This document shows, piece after piece, positions 29,870-39,038 of a DNA stretch of 64,000 nt. Made by a program: the position numbers and the translations under genes. The notes under the pieces are model-generated. The model did no database searches. It worked only from the letters and a program-made list of their open reading frames with translations, and was not told where the DNA came from. Location of the stretch: NCBI RefSeq assembly GCF_017491605.1, contig NZ_JAFGYY010000001.1, positions 424,169 to 488,168 on the forward strand, in the 5' to 3' direction. The DNA is from Pseudomonas sp. 30_B (lineage in GTDB: Bacteria; Pseudomonadota; Gammaproteobacteria; Pseudomonadales; Pseudomonadaceae). Positions within the stretch are counted from its first letter, which is position 1; each line of letters opens with the position of its first letter.

Positions 29870-30844
29870 ATGGAAGCTCCACATCGCGTACTTCTGCTGG
29901 TCTTTCCCGACTTCCAGCTGCTGGATGCCACCGGTCCGGCGGACGTGTTCGCTTCGGTCGACGAGCATCTGCCTCCCTCCGCCCGGCCGGCTTATCGACT
30001 GGAGGCGCTGTCGCTGGCCGGTGGGCTGGTTCGCTCCAGCACCGGGCTTGAGTTGGCCACCCGAGCTCTACCCGAGCCGGCGGAGGCGGCCGGCTGCACC
30101 GTGCTGGTCGCTGGCGGCCACGGTGTGCAGGCGGCGATGCAGCAGGGCGGTATCGCGAGCTGGCTGGTTCAGGCCGCCCCCTTCGCCGCGCGCTGCGCCT
30201 CGGTGTGTACTGGCGCCTTCCTGGTGGCTCAGGCCGGCTTGCTGGAGGGGCGGCCGGTCGTTACCCACTGGCGTTACGCCGCGCTGTTGCAACGGCTGTT
30301 CCCGCGGCTGCAGGTCATGCCCGACGCGCTGTTCGTGCGTGACGACAAGTTTTACAGCTCCGCGGGCGTGACCGCCGGCATGGACCTCTGCCTGAGCCTG
30401 GTGGAGGAAGACCATGGCCGCGCCCTTTCCCTGCGCGTTGCCCGCGGGCTGGTCATGTACCTGCGGCGTCCCGGCGGGCAGCGACAATTCAGTGCGGAGC
30501 TGCTGGCAGAGCAAGCGCCGGTGGGTGGGCCGGTGGCGCAACTGGTGGATTGGCTTCGTCAACGGCTGGCGCAGGCGGTGGACGTGGAGGCGATGGCGGC
30601 GTATCTGGCAATGTCGTCGCGCACCTTGCACCGGCACTGCCAGGCTGAAATGGGCATGACGCCGGCCAGGCTGCTGTTGCAGCTACGCCTGGAGCGGGCC
30701 AGTCAGTTGCTGGAAAGTGGTGAGCCATCGCTCAAGCGCGTGGCGCAACACACGGGATTCGGCAGCGAGTACAACCTGCGGCGCGCCTTCGTGCAGGCGC
30801 TGGGCGTGACGCCCGGGGAGTATCGGCAGCGTTTCTGCCGGTAG
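29870..30844 (+). CDS. GlxA-family AraC-type transcriptional regulator
   Basis: 324 residues. The N-terminal DJ-1/PfpI-like domain (~5-185) has Cys113 in SVCTGAFLVAQAGLL; in this family it senses small ligands rather than catalysing. The C-terminal AraC domain (~225-324) has two HTH motifs: VEAMAAYLAMSSRTLHRHCQAEMG and LKRVAQHTGFGSEYNLRRAFVQALG. It is divergent from a secreted DJ-1 protein and probably controls it. Known GlxA relatives regulate amine or arginine catabolism (for example GbdR, CdhR, ArgR), but no ligand can be named here. Confidence 0.88.
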   Translation: MEAPHRVLLLVFPDFQLLDATGPADVFASVDEHLPPSARPAYRLEALSLAGGLVRSSTGLELATRALPEPAEAAGCTVLVAGGHGVQAAMQQGGIASWLVQAAPFAARCASVCTGAFLVAQAGLLEGRPVVTHWRYAALLQRLFPRLQVMPDALFVRDDKFYSSAGVTAGMDLCLSLVEEDHGRALSLRVARGLVMYLRRPGGQRQFSAELLAEQAPVGGPVAQLVDWLRQRLAQAVDVEAMAAYLAMSSRTLHRHCQAEMGMTPARLLLQLRLERASQLLESGEPSLKRVAQHTGFGSEYNLRRAFVQALGVTPGEYRQRFCR

Positions 30845-30886
30845 AGCGGTAACGGATGCGCAGGCGCGCATCCGTCCGTATCGCCA

Positions 30887-32551
30887 TCAGCCGCGGTGAC
30901 GACCGCGGAAGAAGTCGATCAGGCCCTGGGTGGAGGCGTCTTCCGCACAGCTTTCCTCGCTGCCGACCAGACGGCCGTAGATCGCCTTGCCCAGCTCCTT
31001 GCCCAGCTCCACGCCCCACTGGTCGAAGGCGTTGATGCCCCAGAGGATGCTCTGCACGTAGACCTTGTGCTCGTACATGGCGATCAGCGCGCCCAGGCGG
31101 CGGGCACTGATGCGCTCCATCACCAGGGTGTTGCTCGGGCGGTTGCCCGGGATCACCTTGTGCGGCGCCAGGCGCTGCACTTCCGCTTCGTCCAGGCCCT
31201 TGGCGCGCAGCTCGGCCTCGGCTTCGGCGCGGCTCTTGCCGGTCATCAGCGCCTGGCTCTGGGACAGGCAGTTGGCGTACAGCCACTGGTGATGGTCGGC
31301 CACCGGGTTGTAGCTGGATACCGGGACGATGAAGTCCGCCGGAATCAGGTGGGTGCCCTGGTGCAGCAGCTGGTGGTAGGCGTGCTGGCCGTTGCAGCCT
31401 ACGCCGCCCCAGATCACCGGACCGGTGCCGGCGGAAACCGGGGTACCGTCCTGGCGCACGCTCTTGCCGTTGGACTCCATGTCCAGCTGCTGCAGGTGGT
31501 CGGTGATGTTCCGCAAGTAGTAGTCGTACGGCAGGATCGCGTGGCTGCGCGCGCCCCAGAAGTCACCGTACCAGACGCCGAGCAGGCCCAGGAGGACCGG
31601 GATGTTGCGCTCGAACGGTGCGGTGAGGAAGTGCTGGTCCATGTTGTAGGCACCGGACAGCAGTTCCTTGAAATTGTTGATGCCCACCGACATGGCGATC
31701 GGCAGGCCGATGGCCGACCACAGCGAGTAGCGGCCGCCGACCCAGTCCCACATCGGGAAGATGTTCTCTTCGCGGATGCCGAAGGCCACCGCGGCTTCCT
31801 TGTTGCTGGAGACGGCGATGAAGTGGCGGTACAGCTCGGCTTCGTTACCACCCTGGGCCAGGTACCAGGCACGGGCGGCCTGGGCGTTCTTCAGGGTCTC
31901 CAGGGTGCTGAAGGACTTGGAGGAGACGATGAACAGCGTGGTTTCGGCATTCAGCCGGCTGGACAGTTCGCGGAATTCGCTGCCGTCGATGTTCGCCAGG
32001 TAGTGGCAACGCACGCCTTTCTGGGCGAACGGCAGCAGGGCCTCGGAAACCAGCTGCGGGCCGAGGAAGGAGCCGCCGATGCCGATGTTGACCACGTCGG
32101 TGATCGGCTTCTCGGTGTAACCGCGCCACAGACCGTTGTGCACGTAGCTGACCAGTTCGGTCATCTGGTGCAGCACGCGGTGCACCTCGGGCATCACGTC
32201 CACGCCGTCCACCAGCACCTTGTCGCCGATGGGGCGGCGCAGCGCGGTGTGCAGCACCGGACGACGCTCGGAGGCGTTGATCACGTCACCGCGGAACATC
32301 GACTGGATGGCCTCGCCCAGCCTGGCCTCTTCCGCGAGCTTCACCAGCAGCTCGAGGGTGTCCTGGCGGATCAGGTTCTTCGAGAAGTCGAGGAACAGGC
32401 CGCAGGCGCTGAGGGAGAAGCGCTTGAAACGCTCAGGGTCCTGGGCGAATGCCTCACGCATGGTGAAGCTCTGCATGTCCTGGCGATGGGCGGCCAATGC
32501 CTGCCAGCTCGCCAGTCGGGTGGCATCCAGCGGAGTGAGGTGGTGTTCCAT
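30887..32551 (-). CDS. pgi: Glucose-6-phosphate isomerase
   Basis: 554 residues from ATG 32551 ([13 protein letters not shown]); the long upstream reading frame crosses panD and is spurious. Interconverts glucose-6-P and fructose-6-P; in Pseudomonas, which uses the Entner-Doudoroff route, it mainly serves gluconeogenesis and envelope sugars. Signatures: [19 protein letters not shown] (~150), the PGI signature segment around [18 protein letters not shown] (~275) and the catalytic Glu/His/Lys region [26 protein letters not shown]. It lies downstream of panD with a terminator between. Confidence 0.97.
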   Translation of the reverse strand: MEHHLTPLDATRLASWQALAAHRQDMQSFTMREAFAQDPERFKRFSLSACGLFLDFSKNLIRQDTLELLVKLAEEARLGEAIQSMFRGDVINASERRPVLHTALRRPIGDKVLVDGVDVMPEVHRVLHQMTELVSYVHNGLWRGYTEKPITDVVNIGIGGSFLGPQLVSEALLPFAQKGVRCHYLANIDGSEFRELSSRLNAETTLFIVSSKSFSTLETLKNAQAARAWYLAQGGNEAELYRHFIAVSSNKEAAVAFGIREENIFPMWDWVGGRYSLWSAIGLPIAMSVGINNFKELLSGAYNMDQHFLTAPFERNIPVLLGLLGVWYGDFWGARSHAILPYDYYLRNITDHLQQLDMESNGKSVRQDGTPVSAGTGPVIWGGVGCNGQHAYHQLLHQGTHLIPADFIVPVSSYNPVADHHQWLYANCLSQSQALMTGKSRAEAEAELRAKGLDEAEVQRLAPHKVIPGNRPSNTLVMERISARRLGALIAMYEHKVYVQSILWGINAFDQWGVELGKELGKAIYGRLVGSEESCAEDASTQGLIDFFRGRHRG

Positions 32552-32608
32552 GACGTACCTTCGGGGGTGTGACGTGCGTGTTTGAACCTGTGCTCTCGAC
32601 CTTGAAAG

Positions 32609-32632
32609 AAGCCCGGTGGTTCCGGGCTTTTT
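32609..32632 (-). terminator. Terminator-like hairpin after panD
   Basis: AAGCCCGG / CCGGGCTT with a five-base loop, directly after the panD stop. On the minus strand the stem is followed by CTTTC, a weak T-tract, so readthrough into pgi is possible. The + strand has a better T-run. Confidence 0.6.
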
Positions 32633-32636
32633 GGGG

Positions 32637-33017
32637 TCAGGCGAGCTGAACGGGGATGGCGTTGCTGGTGTGGCTGAGCTCATTGCCGGGCGCCATGTAC
32701 AGCATGCGCGGCTTGTAGCCTTCCAGCTCGGCATCGCTGAACTGAGCGTACGCGCAGATGATCACCCGGTCACCTACCTTGGCCTTGTGGGCGGCGGCGC
32801 CGTTGACCGAAATCATCCGCGAACCTTCCTCGCCACGGATGGCGTAGGTAGTGAAGCGTTCGCCGTTGTCGACGTTGTAGATCTGGATCTGTTCGTACTC
32901 GCGGATGCCCGCGAGATCGAGCCATTCGCCATCGATGGCGCAGGAGCCTTCATAGTCGAGCACGGCGTGGGTGACTTCGGCGCGGTGCAGTTTGGCTTTG
33001 AGCATGATGCTCTGCAT
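32637..33017 (-). CDS. panD: Aspartate 1-decarboxylase (proenzyme)
   Basis: 126 residues. Makes beta-alanine for pantothenate; the proenzyme cuts itself between Gly24 and Ser25 (YEGSCAID) to create the pyruvoyl cofactor. Lys9 and Tyr58-type residues of the active site are in the expected places ([18 protein letters not shown]). Together with panC and panB upstream it completes the local pantothenate set; the 120-base gap to panC has no gene. Confidence 0.97.
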   Translation of the reverse strand: MQSIMLKAKLHRAEVTHAVLDYEGSCAIDGEWLDLAGIREYEQIQIYNVDNGERFTTYAIRGEEGSRMISVNGAAAHKAKVGDRVIICAYAQFSDAELEGYKPRMLYMAPGNELSHTSNAIPVQLA

Positions 33018-33137
33018 GGCGTGGCTCCTCTTTTTCTGGGAGTGGGAGTGCGGTGCGAGTATGCCCGAGCACCGGAAAATCGCTCAAGGCCGCGACTGAT
33101 GCGGCCTTGAGGCGAATTCTCGGTAGTCGTGCGGGGA

Positions 33138-33989
33138 TTAGTCGATGTGGAAGGCGAGATTGTCGATCAGGCGAGTGGTACCGAGGAAAGCTGCCACCAG
33201 AATCACCAGCTGACGATCGTCTGCCGTGGCGGGACGCAGCCCGGCGGATTCGCGGATTTCCAGGTAGTCGATGCGCAGGCCGGCCTGCTCGATCTGTTGC
33301 TGCCCTTCGCCGAGCAGCGCGGGAAAATCGCGTTCGCCCTGGCGTATGCGCTCGGCCAGTTGTTTCAGCGTGCGCTGCAGGACGGGTGCAACGGCGCGCT
33401 GCTCATCGGTGAGGTAGCCGTTGCGGGACGACAGCGCCAGGCCGTCCTCGGCACGCACGGTGGGCTCGCCGAAGATCTGGATCGGCAGGTTCAGGTCGCG
33501 CACCAGCTTGCGGATCACCGCCAGCTGCTGGAAGTCCTTTTCACCGAACAGCGCCATGTCCGGCTGGACCATGTTGAACAGCTTGCACACCACGGTGGCA
33601 ACGCCGTCGAAGTGGCCCGGACGGCTGCCGCCGCACAGGCCTTCGGAAACGCCGGTCACGTGCAGGCGGGTCTGGCCATCCATGCCGTCGGGATACATCT
33701 CCTCGACGGTTGGTGCGAACAGCAGGTGGCAGCCGGCATTCAGCAGCTTCTCCTGGTCGGCGGCGAGGGTGCGCGGGTATTTGTCCAGGTCTTCGGTGGG
33801 ACCGAACTGCAACGGGTTGACGAAGATGCTGGCGACGACGAAATCGGCGCGCTGGCCGGCCTTGGTCACCAGCGCGGCATGACCGGCGTGCAGGTTGCCC
33901 ATGGTCGGGACCAGCGCGATACGCTTACCCTCGCTGCGTGCGCGAGCCACCGCGGCGCGCAGCTCGCGGACTGTCTTTACCGTGTTCAT
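33138..33989 (-). CDS. panC: Pantothenate synthetase
   Basis: 283 residues from ATG 33989, whose A is shared with the panB stop (TGATG). Joins pantoate and beta-alanine using ATP. The HIGH-like motif is [10 protein letters not shown] (~28-37) and the KMSKS-like region is around ALSSRNGYL (~185). Other nucleotide contacts appear in [12 protein letters not shown] (~147). A longer frame starting inside panB is rejected because panB is plainly coding there. Confidence 0.97.
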   Translation of the reverse strand: MNTVKTVRELRAAVARARSEGKRIALVPTMGNLHAGHAALVTKAGQRADFVVASIFVNPLQFGPTEDLDKYPRTLAADQEKLLNAGCHLLFAPTVEEMYPDGMDGQTRLHVTGVSEGLCGGSRPGHFDGVATVVCKLFNMVQPDMALFGEKDFQQLAVIRKLVRDLNLPIQIFGEPTVRAEDGLALSSRNGYLTDEQRAVAPVLQRTLKQLAERIRQGERDFPALLGEGQQQIEQAGLRIDYLEIRESAGLRPATADDRQLVILVAAFLGTTRLIDNLAFHID

Positions 33990-34786
33990 CAGGCGAATCC
34001 GTGTTCCGGGCCGGGGAAGGAGCCGTCTTTCACGGCCTTGACGTAGGCGACCATGGCCGAAGCGATATCCGGCTGGCCCTCCATGAAGTTCTTCACGAAC
34101 TTCGGCGCGCGGCCGGTCAGCGACAGGCCGAGCATGTCGTGCATGACCAGGACCTGGCCGTCGGTGCCGGCACCGGCGCCGATGCCAATGACCGGGATCT
34201 TCACCGCTTCGCTGATTTCCTGGGCCAGTGCCGAGGGGACGCATTCCAGCAGCAGCATGGCGGCACCGGCCTGTTCCAGGGCGATGGCGTCGGCGCGCAG
34301 CTGGCGGGCCTGATTTTCCTGGCGGCCCTGGACCTTGAAGCCGCCGAACAGGTTGACCGACTGTGGGGTCAGACCCAGGTGCGCGCACACCGGGATGCCG
34401 AGCTGGGCAAGTCGCACGATCGGCTCGGAGAGCCAGGCGCCGCCTTCGAGCTTGACCATGTGCGCGCCGGCCTGCATGACCGTTACCGAGTCGCGCAGCA
34501 GGCGGTCCAGGGAAGTCCCCGATTCGAACGGCAGGTCGGTGAGGATCAGCGAACCCTTGTTGCCGCGCTTCACCGCGGCAGTGTGGTAGGCCATGTCCTG
34601 GATGGTGACCGGGAGCGTGCTGTCGTGTCCTTGCAGCACCATGCCCAGGGAGTCACCGATCAGCAGCACGTCGGCACCGGCCTGGCTGGCAACGTGCGCG
34701 AACGTGGCGTCATAGGCGGTCAGCATTGCGATCTTCTCGCCGCTTTGCTTGAGACCTTGCAGGGTGGTCAGGGTGACATCAGGCAT
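33989..34786 (-). CDS. panB: 3-methyl-2-oxobutanoate hydroxymethyltransferase
   Basis: 265 residues. Transfers a hydroxymethyl group from methylene-tetrahydrofolate to ketoisovalerate, the first committed pantothenate step. Signatures: [30 protein letters not shown] (metal-binding Asp residues near 45 and 84), VKLEGG (~113) and [12 protein letters not shown] with catalytic Glu near 180. Its substrate ketoisovalerate comes from the valine branch served by ilvI/H/C, also in this window. Coupled to panC by a one-base overlap. Confidence 0.97.
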   Translation of the reverse strand: MPDVTLTTLQGLKQSGEKIAMLTAYDATFAHVASQAGADVLLIGDSLGMVLQGHDSTLPVTIQDMAYHTAAVKRGNKGSLILTDLPFESGTSLDRLLRDSVTVMQAGAHMVKLEGGAWLSEPIVRLAQLGIPVCAHLGLTPQSVNLFGGFKVQGRQENQARQLRADAIALEQAGAAMLLLECVPSALAQEISEAVKIPVIGIGAGAGTDGQVLVMHDMLGLSLTGRAPKFVKNFMEGQPDIASAMVAYVKAVKDGSFPGPEHGFA

Positions 34787-34925
34787 GAAAGTGTCCTCAG
34801 TTCTGCGCCGGGCAGGGGCAAACGGGCACCTATAGTCCGGATGGGGCGGACCGAAGTCAATTGCAGGTGTTACCGGACTGTTACGGCGTTACTGCCACTG
34901 CACCCCACCTGGGGCGCAGGATGCC

Positions 34926-35411
34926 TCAGGACAGCCGCTCCAGGCCGGTGAACGGACAGGCGGCGAGCAGGTCGGGCAGCGTCCGGCCATTGGGCAACTG
35001 CAGCTGCGGGGCGAGGTCTGCCAGCGGGTAGAGCACGAAGGCGCGGGCGTGCATGTGGTAGTGCGGCACGGTGAGGCGCGGCTCGTCGATCAGGCGCTCG
35101 CCGAACAGCAGGATGTCCAGGTCCAGCGTGCGCGGGCCCCAGCGTTCGTCCTTGCGCACACGGCCTTGCTCCAGCTCGATGGCCTGCAGGGCATCGAGCA
35201 GCGCCAGTGGCTCCAGATCGGTATCCAGCGCGGCCACGGCATTGACGTAGCGCGGTTGGTCCGGCGGGCCCAGCGGGTCGCTCGCGTAGAGGGGGGAAAC
35301 ACCGGCGAGCATGGTGGCTGGCACCTGACGCAGGGCGTTCAGCGCCGCTTCGAGTTGCTGGCGCGGCTCGGCCAGGTTGCTGCCGAGCCCGATGTAGACG
35401 CGTTCGCTCAT
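34926..35411 (-). CDS. folK: Hydroxymethyldihydropterin pyrophosphokinase
   Basis: 161 residues. Transfers pyrophosphate from ATP to 6-hydroxymethyl-dihydropterin, making the substrate of FolP. The HPPK signature RWGPRTLDLDILLFG (~91-105) includes the two magnesium-binding Asp residues. N-terminal YIGLGSNLAEP is typical. ATG overlaps the pcnB stop (ATGA), the widespread pcnB-folK arrangement, with panB following after a ~140-base gap. Confidence 0.96.
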   Translation of the reverse strand: MSERVYIGLGSNLAEPRQQLEAALNALRQVPATMLAGVSPLYASDPLGPPDQPRYVNAVAALDTDLEPLALLDALQAIELEQGRVRKDERWGPRTLDLDILLFGERLIDEPRLTVPHYHMHARAFVLYPLADLAPQLQLPNGRTLPDLLAACPFTGLERLS

Positions 35412-36817
35412 TCGTTACCGGCGCCTTCGCCACTGTTACGCGGGCCGCGACGGCGACGGTTGGCGCCGCCGCGACGGCGTTTGCGCGGAGCGGCGCCGCC
35501 TTCTTCCTGCTGGCTGGCCAGGTTGCGGATCATGCCGCGACGTTCGCCATCGCTGGCGTCCTGGTAGTCGGTCCACCAGTCGCCAAGGCCACCGGTTTCC
35601 TCGCCGGCGCTCTCGCGCAGCAGCAGGAAGTCGTAGCCAGCACGGAAGCGCGGGTTTTCCAGCAGCAGATCGGCCTTCTTGCCCTGGCGGCGTGGCAGGC
35701 GCTCCTGCATGTCCCAGATCTCGCGGATCGGGATGGTGAAGCGCTTGGGCACCGCGGTGCGCTTGCACTGCTCGATGATCAGTTCGTGGGCGGCTTCCTG
35801 CATCGCCGGGATCGGCGGCATGCCGCGCTCCTGCAGCTTCAGCGCACGCGCGGGCAGTGCAGGCCAGAGCAACGCGGCGAAGAGGAAGGCCGGGGTAACC
35901 GGCTTGCCCATGCGGATGCGCTCGTCGGTGTTGGCCAGGGCCTGGCGCATCAGCTTGCCGGCGTATTCGGGGTCGGCTTTCAGCGCCTTGGCGCTGGCCG
36001 GGAACAGCGGGGCGAACAGGTCGTACTCGTTGAGCAGCTCGAAGGTGCGTTCGGCCTTGCCGCTCAGGAACAGCTTGAGCACTTCGTCGAACAGACGTGC
36101 CGACGGGATTTCGTTGAGCAGGTGTGCCAGGCGGCGGATCGGCGCGGCGCTGTGCTTCTCGATCTCGAAGTCCAGCTTGGCGGCGAAACGCACGGCGCGC
36201 AGCATGCGTACCGGGTCTTCGAGGTAACGCTGCTCCGGGTCGCCGATCAGGCGCACCAGGCGGTTACGGATGTCATGCACGCCATGGGCGTAGTCGAGGA
36301 TGCGCTCGCCGGTGACATCGAAATACAGGGCGTTGATGGTGAAGTCGCGGCGCTGCGCGTCGTCTTCCAGGGTGCCGTAGACGTTGTCGCGCAGGATGCG
36401 GCCGGCCTCGTTGCGCGAGGCGTGGGCGCTGTCGGCGTCGTCATCGGTCTGCGGATGGTTGGCGCGGAAGGTGGCGACTTCGATGATCTCGCGGCCGAAG
36501 TGGACGTGGACCAGCTTGAAGCGGCGGCCGATCACCCGCGCGTTGCGGAACTCGGCGCGAACCTGCTCGGGGGTTGCGCTGGTGGCGACATCGAAGTCCT
36601 TCGGCGCAATGCCCAGCAGCGGGTCGCGTACGCCACCACCGACGATGTAGGCCTGGTAGCCGGCCCTGGTCAGGCGCTCCACGACATTCACCGCGTTCCT
36701 GCTGAACTGATCCCGCCGCAGCGAATGCTGATGGTTGCCAATGACTTCCGGGGTAGTGCGGACGGCGCGCGGACGGCGCAGTGGGGATCGGATGGACTGG
36801 ATCAGCTTTTTCAGCAT
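35408..36817 (-). CDS. pcnB: Poly(A) polymerase I
   Basis: 469 residues from ATG 36817 (MLKKLIQSIR); an upstream extension of 138 residues would run through crcZ and is rejected. Adds 3' poly(A) tails that promote RNA decay. The nucleotidyltransferase head has VGGGVRDPLLG near 59-69 and the catalytic pair D74/D76 in KDFDVATS. RRDFTINALYFD (~170) and GDPEQRYLEDPVRMLRAVRFAAKL (~205) are class II signatures separating it from CCA enzymes only weakly; the Arg/Gly-rich tail RKRRRGGANRRRRGPRN supports PcnB. Upstream lies crcZ. Confidence 0.95.
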   Translation of the reverse strand: MLKKLIQSIRSPLRRPRAVRTTPEVIGNHQHSLRRDQFSRNAVNVVERLTRAGYQAYIVGGGVRDPLLGIAPKDFDVATSATPEQVRAEFRNARVIGRRFKLVHVHFGREIIEVATFRANHPQTDDDADSAHASRNEAGRILRDNVYGTLEDDAQRRDFTINALYFDVTGERILDYAHGVHDIRNRLVRLIGDPEQRYLEDPVRMLRAVRFAAKLDFEIEKHSAAPIRRLAHLLNEIPSARLFDEVLKLFLSGKAERTFELLNEYDLFAPLFPASAKALKADPEYAGKLMRQALANTDERIRMGKPVTPAFLFAALLWPALPARALKLQERGMPPIPAMQEAAHELIIEQCKRTAVPKRFTIPIREIWDMQERLPRRQGKKADLLLENPRFRAGYDFLLLRESAGEETGGLGDWWTDYQDASDGERRGMIRNLASQQEEGGAAPRKRRRGGANRRRRGPRNSGEGAGNE

Positions 36818-37033
36818 GTGTGCACTATCGGGGAGTGAATGTGGGGGTTGCCAACGCAGGCTCCGGTCAGCCCTGTAGCCTGGGCGTTTCGAGCGGATGC
36901 CGGGCGTATTCTGCTGCCTGGAAACAAATGGCAGCAAATCGGGTGCCGTCTGCGCCGCGGCGATTCTAGCATCGTGGGGTGGGATGATGAAGGAAAGTAG
37001 GAAAAAGGACTTGCGGGGAGAAGGGGAGAGGGT
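36818..37033 (-). other. pcnB leader region between crcZ and pcnB
   Basis: 216 bases with no gene. On the minus strand a TAGAAT box (36963-36968) could be the -10 of a pcnB promoter with start near 36955 and a ~140-base leader, but no convincing -35 was found. The stretch next to crcZ (36985-37030) is purine/pyrimidine-skewed without clear structure. Confidence 0.4.
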
Positions 37034-37068
37034 GTAGCAAAAGCTACTGGGGGAGCCGAGGCTCCCCC
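37034..37068 (-). terminator. 3' structure of crcZ
   Basis: On the minus strand: stem GGGGGAGCC / GGCTCCCCC with a TC loop, directly followed by a second small stem GTAGC-TTTT-GCTAC. The first stem lacks an immediate T-run; the exact end of CrcZ is therefore approximate. Confidence 0.65.
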
Positions 37069-37413
37069 CCAAATAGGTGCGTGCTTTGTTTTTATTATGA
37101 TGCCGGGCTTGTTGTTTTTGTTTGTTGACCCGTCCCTCGAAGCCAGTTGCTTCGGGGATGCTCCCCATGAGGGGATCCAATAGCAAACGGATTTGTTTGG
37201 TCGCTGAGTAAGCGATGATCTTGCGATCCAACCAGTCCTCGTGCTGCCTTCAAGCAGTTTTATTCTTCTCTGACTGGTTGCGGGACTGGTCCCGACGGCT
37301 ACTCTTCTCCAAAAGAATCAGTTAGCTGCGCCTCCGCGATTTTGTTTTTGTTGTGCTGGAGTCGTTTCGTCTTGTTCTTATTTTGAGTTGTCGTGCTTGT
37401 TATTGTTGTTGTG
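37036..37413 (-). ncRNA. crcZ: CrcZ regulatory RNA (Hfq/Crc sponge)
   Basis: About 378 bases between cbrB and pcnB, exactly where P. aeruginosa encodes CrcZ (~407 nt). The minus-strand transcript contains at least five A-rich CA motifs: AACAACAATAACAA at the 5' end (37397-37410), then near 37365-37380 (AAGAACAAG), 37341-37352 (AACAAAAACAAAA), 37256-37266 (AAGAATAAAA), 37107-37127 (AACAAACAAAAACAACAA) and 37085-37097 (AATAAAAACAAAG). These bind Hfq and remove it from target mRNAs such as acs. A GGGACCAGTCCC hairpin lies mid-molecule. Transcribed from a sigma-54 promoter under CbrB. Confidence 0.92.
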
Positions 37414-37423
37414 CCAATAACAA

Positions 37424-37440
37424 AGCAGATGCCGTGCCAA
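37424..37440 (-). promoter_or_regulatory. Sigma-54 promoter of crcZ
   Basis: Minus strand TTGGCACGGCATCTGCT: GG at -24 and GC at -12 with ten bases between. Predicted start near 37413. CbrB, an RpoN activator, is encoded just upstream. Confidence 0.85.
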
Positions 37441-37499
37441 CTTTTGCAATTCCTTATTTTTCAAGGGTTTGCGAGGAATGCCCCCTGGGTGGCAGGCAC

Positions 37500-37538
37500 A
37501 AAAAAGCCGGGTTTCCGTTACCGATGAACCCGGCTTTT
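37500..37538 (-). terminator. Terminator of cbrB
   Basis: Minus strand: AAAAGCCGGGTT / AACCCGGCTTTT around a 13-base loop with a six-T run. It separates cbrAB transcription from the independent crcZ promoter 60 bases further on. Confidence 0.88.
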
Positions 37539-37563
37539 GTTACGGAGCATGTCTCCGGTAACA
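37538..37563. promoter_or_regulatory. Candidate CbrB operator upstream of crcZ
   Basis: TGTTAC-N14-GTAACA, a perfect match to the CbrB recognition pattern as I remember it from P. aeruginosa. It sits about 125-150 bases before the crcZ start, a normal enhancer distance, and overlaps the sequence just after the cbrB stop. Confidence 0.75.
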
Positions 37564-37575
37564 GTGTGAAACGTC

Positions 37576-39012
<1,437 letters not shown>

Positions 39013-39038
39013 GTATTCAGCTCTCTCGACGTGCTCGT

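Noticed and set aside
33990..34388. N-terminal extension of panC inside panB
   Set aside because: panB is clearly coding in another frame there, and the ATG at 33989 fits the family N-terminus and the TGATG overlap.
36818..37231. N-terminal extension of pcnB through the crcZ region
   Set aside because: The residues are low-complexity and the sequence is accounted for by CrcZ; ATG 36817 matches the expected N-terminus.
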